Positions 62,603-64,000 of a DNA stretch of 64,000 nt are shown piece after piece. Positions within the stretch are counted from its first letter, which is position 1, and each line of letters starts with the position of its first letter. Position numbers and translations under genes: made by a program. This stretch comes from Pseudomonas protegens (GTDB lineage Bacteria; Pseudomonadota; Gammaproteobacteria; Pseudomonadales; Pseudomonadaceae). The stretch spans positions 3,844,001 through 3,908,000 of the forward strand of contig NZ_CP060201.1 of assembly GCF_013407925.2 (NCBI RefSeq), given 5' to 3'. The notes below the pieces were generated by a model. The model was not told where the DNA came from. It did no database searches and saw only the letters and a list, made by a program, of their open reading frames with translations.

Positions 62603-64000
62603 TTAGAATTTGTAATTGACGCTGGCCATGACGTTGCGGCGGTCGCCGTAGTAGCAGTAGGTGCCGTCGCAGGTCGACATGTATTCCTTGTCGAACACGT
62701 TGTTGGCGTTGAGGGCTACGCTGGCGCCCTTGAGCGAGCTGTCCAGGCGGCCGAGATCGTAGTGCACCGCGGCGTCATACACGGTGTAGGACGCCGTGTC
62801 GCCGTCGGATTTGCGCGCGACATAGGCCAGGTTGCCTGCCGGTACGTTGTTGGTCTCGCCGATATAGCGGGCGCCGAAGCCTACGCCGAAGCCGTCCAGC
62901 AAGCCGTTGTGCCAGGTGTAGTCGGCCCAGATCGAAGCCTGGTTTTCCGGGGTCAATGGCAGTGGGCGGTTCTTGTCCTGAGGGTCGCCGACCTTGGTCA
63001 TCTTGCTGTTGGCATAGGTATAGGCGGCCGTCAGCTTGAGGTTCTCATTGACGTTGCCCACCGCTTCCAGCTCGAAGCCGCGGACCTTGGCCTCACCCAG
63101 TGGGCGGCTGACGCCCAGGCTGTCGGTGAGGACGATGTTCTGCCGGGTCAGGTCGTATACCGCGGCAGTGAACAGCATGTCGCTGCCCGGAGGCTGATAC
63201 TTGAGGCCCAGTTCGTACTGCTTGCCGGTGCTGGGCTCGAAGGCCTGGCCTTTGGCGTTACCGCCGGGCTCGGCCTGGAAGGATTCGGCGTAGGAAATGT
63301 AGGGGGTAAAGCCGGAGTCGAAGACGTAGCTGAGGGCCGCGTTGCCGGTGAAGGCCTGGTCGTTGCGCTCATCGTGGGGCTTGTTGGCGAGGTTGTAGAA
63401 CCGGGATTCGGTGTGCAGCCAGTCCTGGCGCCCGCCCAGGGTCAGGCGCCAGTTGTCCAGGGCCATCTGGTCCTGGACGTAGAGCCCGGTGCCCTGGCGC
63501 TTCTGGTTGTAGTCGTTGTATGCAAAGTAGGCGACTTTGCTGAAATCCTGACCGTAGACCGGGTTGATGATGTTGCTGGTGGGCGCTTCACCGTACAGCC
63601 ACTTGTAGTTGGTGTTGACGCGCTGGTAGTCCAGGCCCAGCAACAGGGTGTGCTTGAGCTCGCCGGTGTCGAAGTCGGCCTGGAAGTTGTTGTCCACGGC
63701 GAACTGGCTGATGTCCTCGTTGACGATGTTGGCGCCACGGCGCACGGTGCCGTCGGCACTCACCGCCTGGTCGGGCTTGTTGGGCCAGTAGCTGCCACCG
63801 GCGGTGATGCCCTGGAACGACAGGTCGCTCTTGGTGTAGCGCAGGTTCTGGCGGAACTGCCAGACGTCATCCAGGCGGTGCTCGAAGGCGTAACCCAGTG
63901 CGTAGTAGGTCTTGTCGTAGTATTCCCAGCTCGGATCGCCGAGGTTCTTGTGGTACTTGATCTCGCCCGCCGGGCTCGCCAGTTTGGTGCCCTGCAACGG
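62603..64000 (-). CDS. TonB-dependent siderophore receptor, C-terminal part (truncated by window edge)
   Basis: The 465 visible residues are the beta-barrel of an outer-membrane receptor, open to the window end; the start, signal peptide and plug lie outside. Barrel strands with alternating aromatics are clear (GYAFEHRLDDVWQFRQNLRY, SYVFDSGFTPYISYAESFQA). The end NVMASVNYKF has the C-terminal Phe needed for outer-membrane insertion. The pattern ESFQAEPGGNAKGQAFEPST resembles FhuA/FoxA-like ferrichrome or ferrioxamine receptors. Iron control by Fur is expected upstream of the window. Confidence 0.9.
   Translation of the reverse strand, partial: PLQGTKLASPAGEIKYHKNLGDPSWEYYDKTYYALGYAFEHRLDDVWQFRQNLRYTKSDLSFQGITAGGSYWPNKPDQAVSADGTVRRGANIVNEDISQFAVDNNFQADFDTGELKHTLLLGLDYQRVNTNYKWLYGEAPTSNIINPVYGQDFSKVAYFAYNDYNQKRQGTGLYVQDQMALDNWRLTLGGRQDWLHTESRFYNLANKPHDERNDQAFTGNAALSYVFDSGFTPYISYAESFQAEPGGNAKGQAFEPSTGKQYELGLKYQPPGSDMLFTAAVYDLTRQNIVLTDSLGVSRPLGEAKVRGFELEAVGNVNENLKLTAAYTYANSKMTKVGDPQDKNRPLPLTPENQASIWADYTWHNGLLDGFGVGFGARYIGETNNVPAGNLAYVARKSDGDTASYTVYDAAVHYDLGRLDSSLKGASVALNANNVFDKEYMSTCDGTYCYYGDRRNVMASVNYKF

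Overview
The window looks like a chromosomal segment of a fluorescent Pseudomonas (P. fluorescens group, P. protegens/P. chlororaphis-like). The basis is high GC with strong GC3 bias, dozens of P. fluorescens-type REP palindromes between genes, and gene content and order matching the choline/glycine betaine/carnitine catabolic region of Pseudomonas. Species assignment is inference; no rRNA or tRNA was seen.

Backbone. gbdR (153-1256) is the regulator of betaine catabolism. A carnitine module follows: gamma-butyrobetaine hydroxylase, cdhB, cdhA, cdhC, caiX and the divergent regulator cdhR (4342-10266). A dimethylglycine module comes next: dipeptidase, DUF5943 protein, dgcA, dgcB and the two ETF-like subunits (15534-23432). 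Then comes betaine monooxygenase gbcA/gbcB (31434-34120), and finally the one-carbon end of the pathway: ltaE, glyA, soxBDAG, purU, fdhA (36718-47962). Together these convert carnitine to glycine betaine, betaine to dimethylglycine, sarcosine and glycine, and route the released methyl groups (formaldehyde, methylene-THF, formate) to serine or oxidation.

Insertions break the backbone. (i) 2125-4137 is an AT-rich type VI secretion cassette of PAAR protein, putative L,D-transpeptidase-like effector and periplasmic DUF4952 immunity protein, bounded by 30-bp imperfect direct repeats. (ii) 10320-15298 holds a DUF3010 gene, a toxin-antitoxin pair with a frameshifted RelE-like toxin, a LysR-regulated purine-type permease/deaminase/transthyretin-like operon, and an LprI-type protein. 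(iii) 23658-24360 is an unusual non-coding array of DnaA-box-bearing repeats that begins inside the etf genes. (iv) 24622-31376 is a three-gene operon: a giant GMC oxidoreductase-alpha/beta hydrolase fusion with a cysteine in the nucleophile position, a membrane di-haem cytochrome c, and a metallophosphoesterase. (v) 34199-36468 is a nitrilase-superfamily amidohydrolase plus NCS1 permease pair.

The right part (48168-64000) is accessory and housekeeping sequence: a small protein with a highly structured RNA leader, a RelB/YafQ-like toxin-antitoxin pair, an ECF sigma/anti-sigma pair with a possible ATT start codon, a DUF2780 protein, a DUF350/DUF1190/ATP-grasp cluster containing a (GGT)15 microsatellite, a PlsC-type acyltransferase, a retropepsin-like protease, creBCD, a glutathione S-transferase, and an iron-uptake locus (PepSY protein plus a TonB-dependent receptor that runs off the window end).
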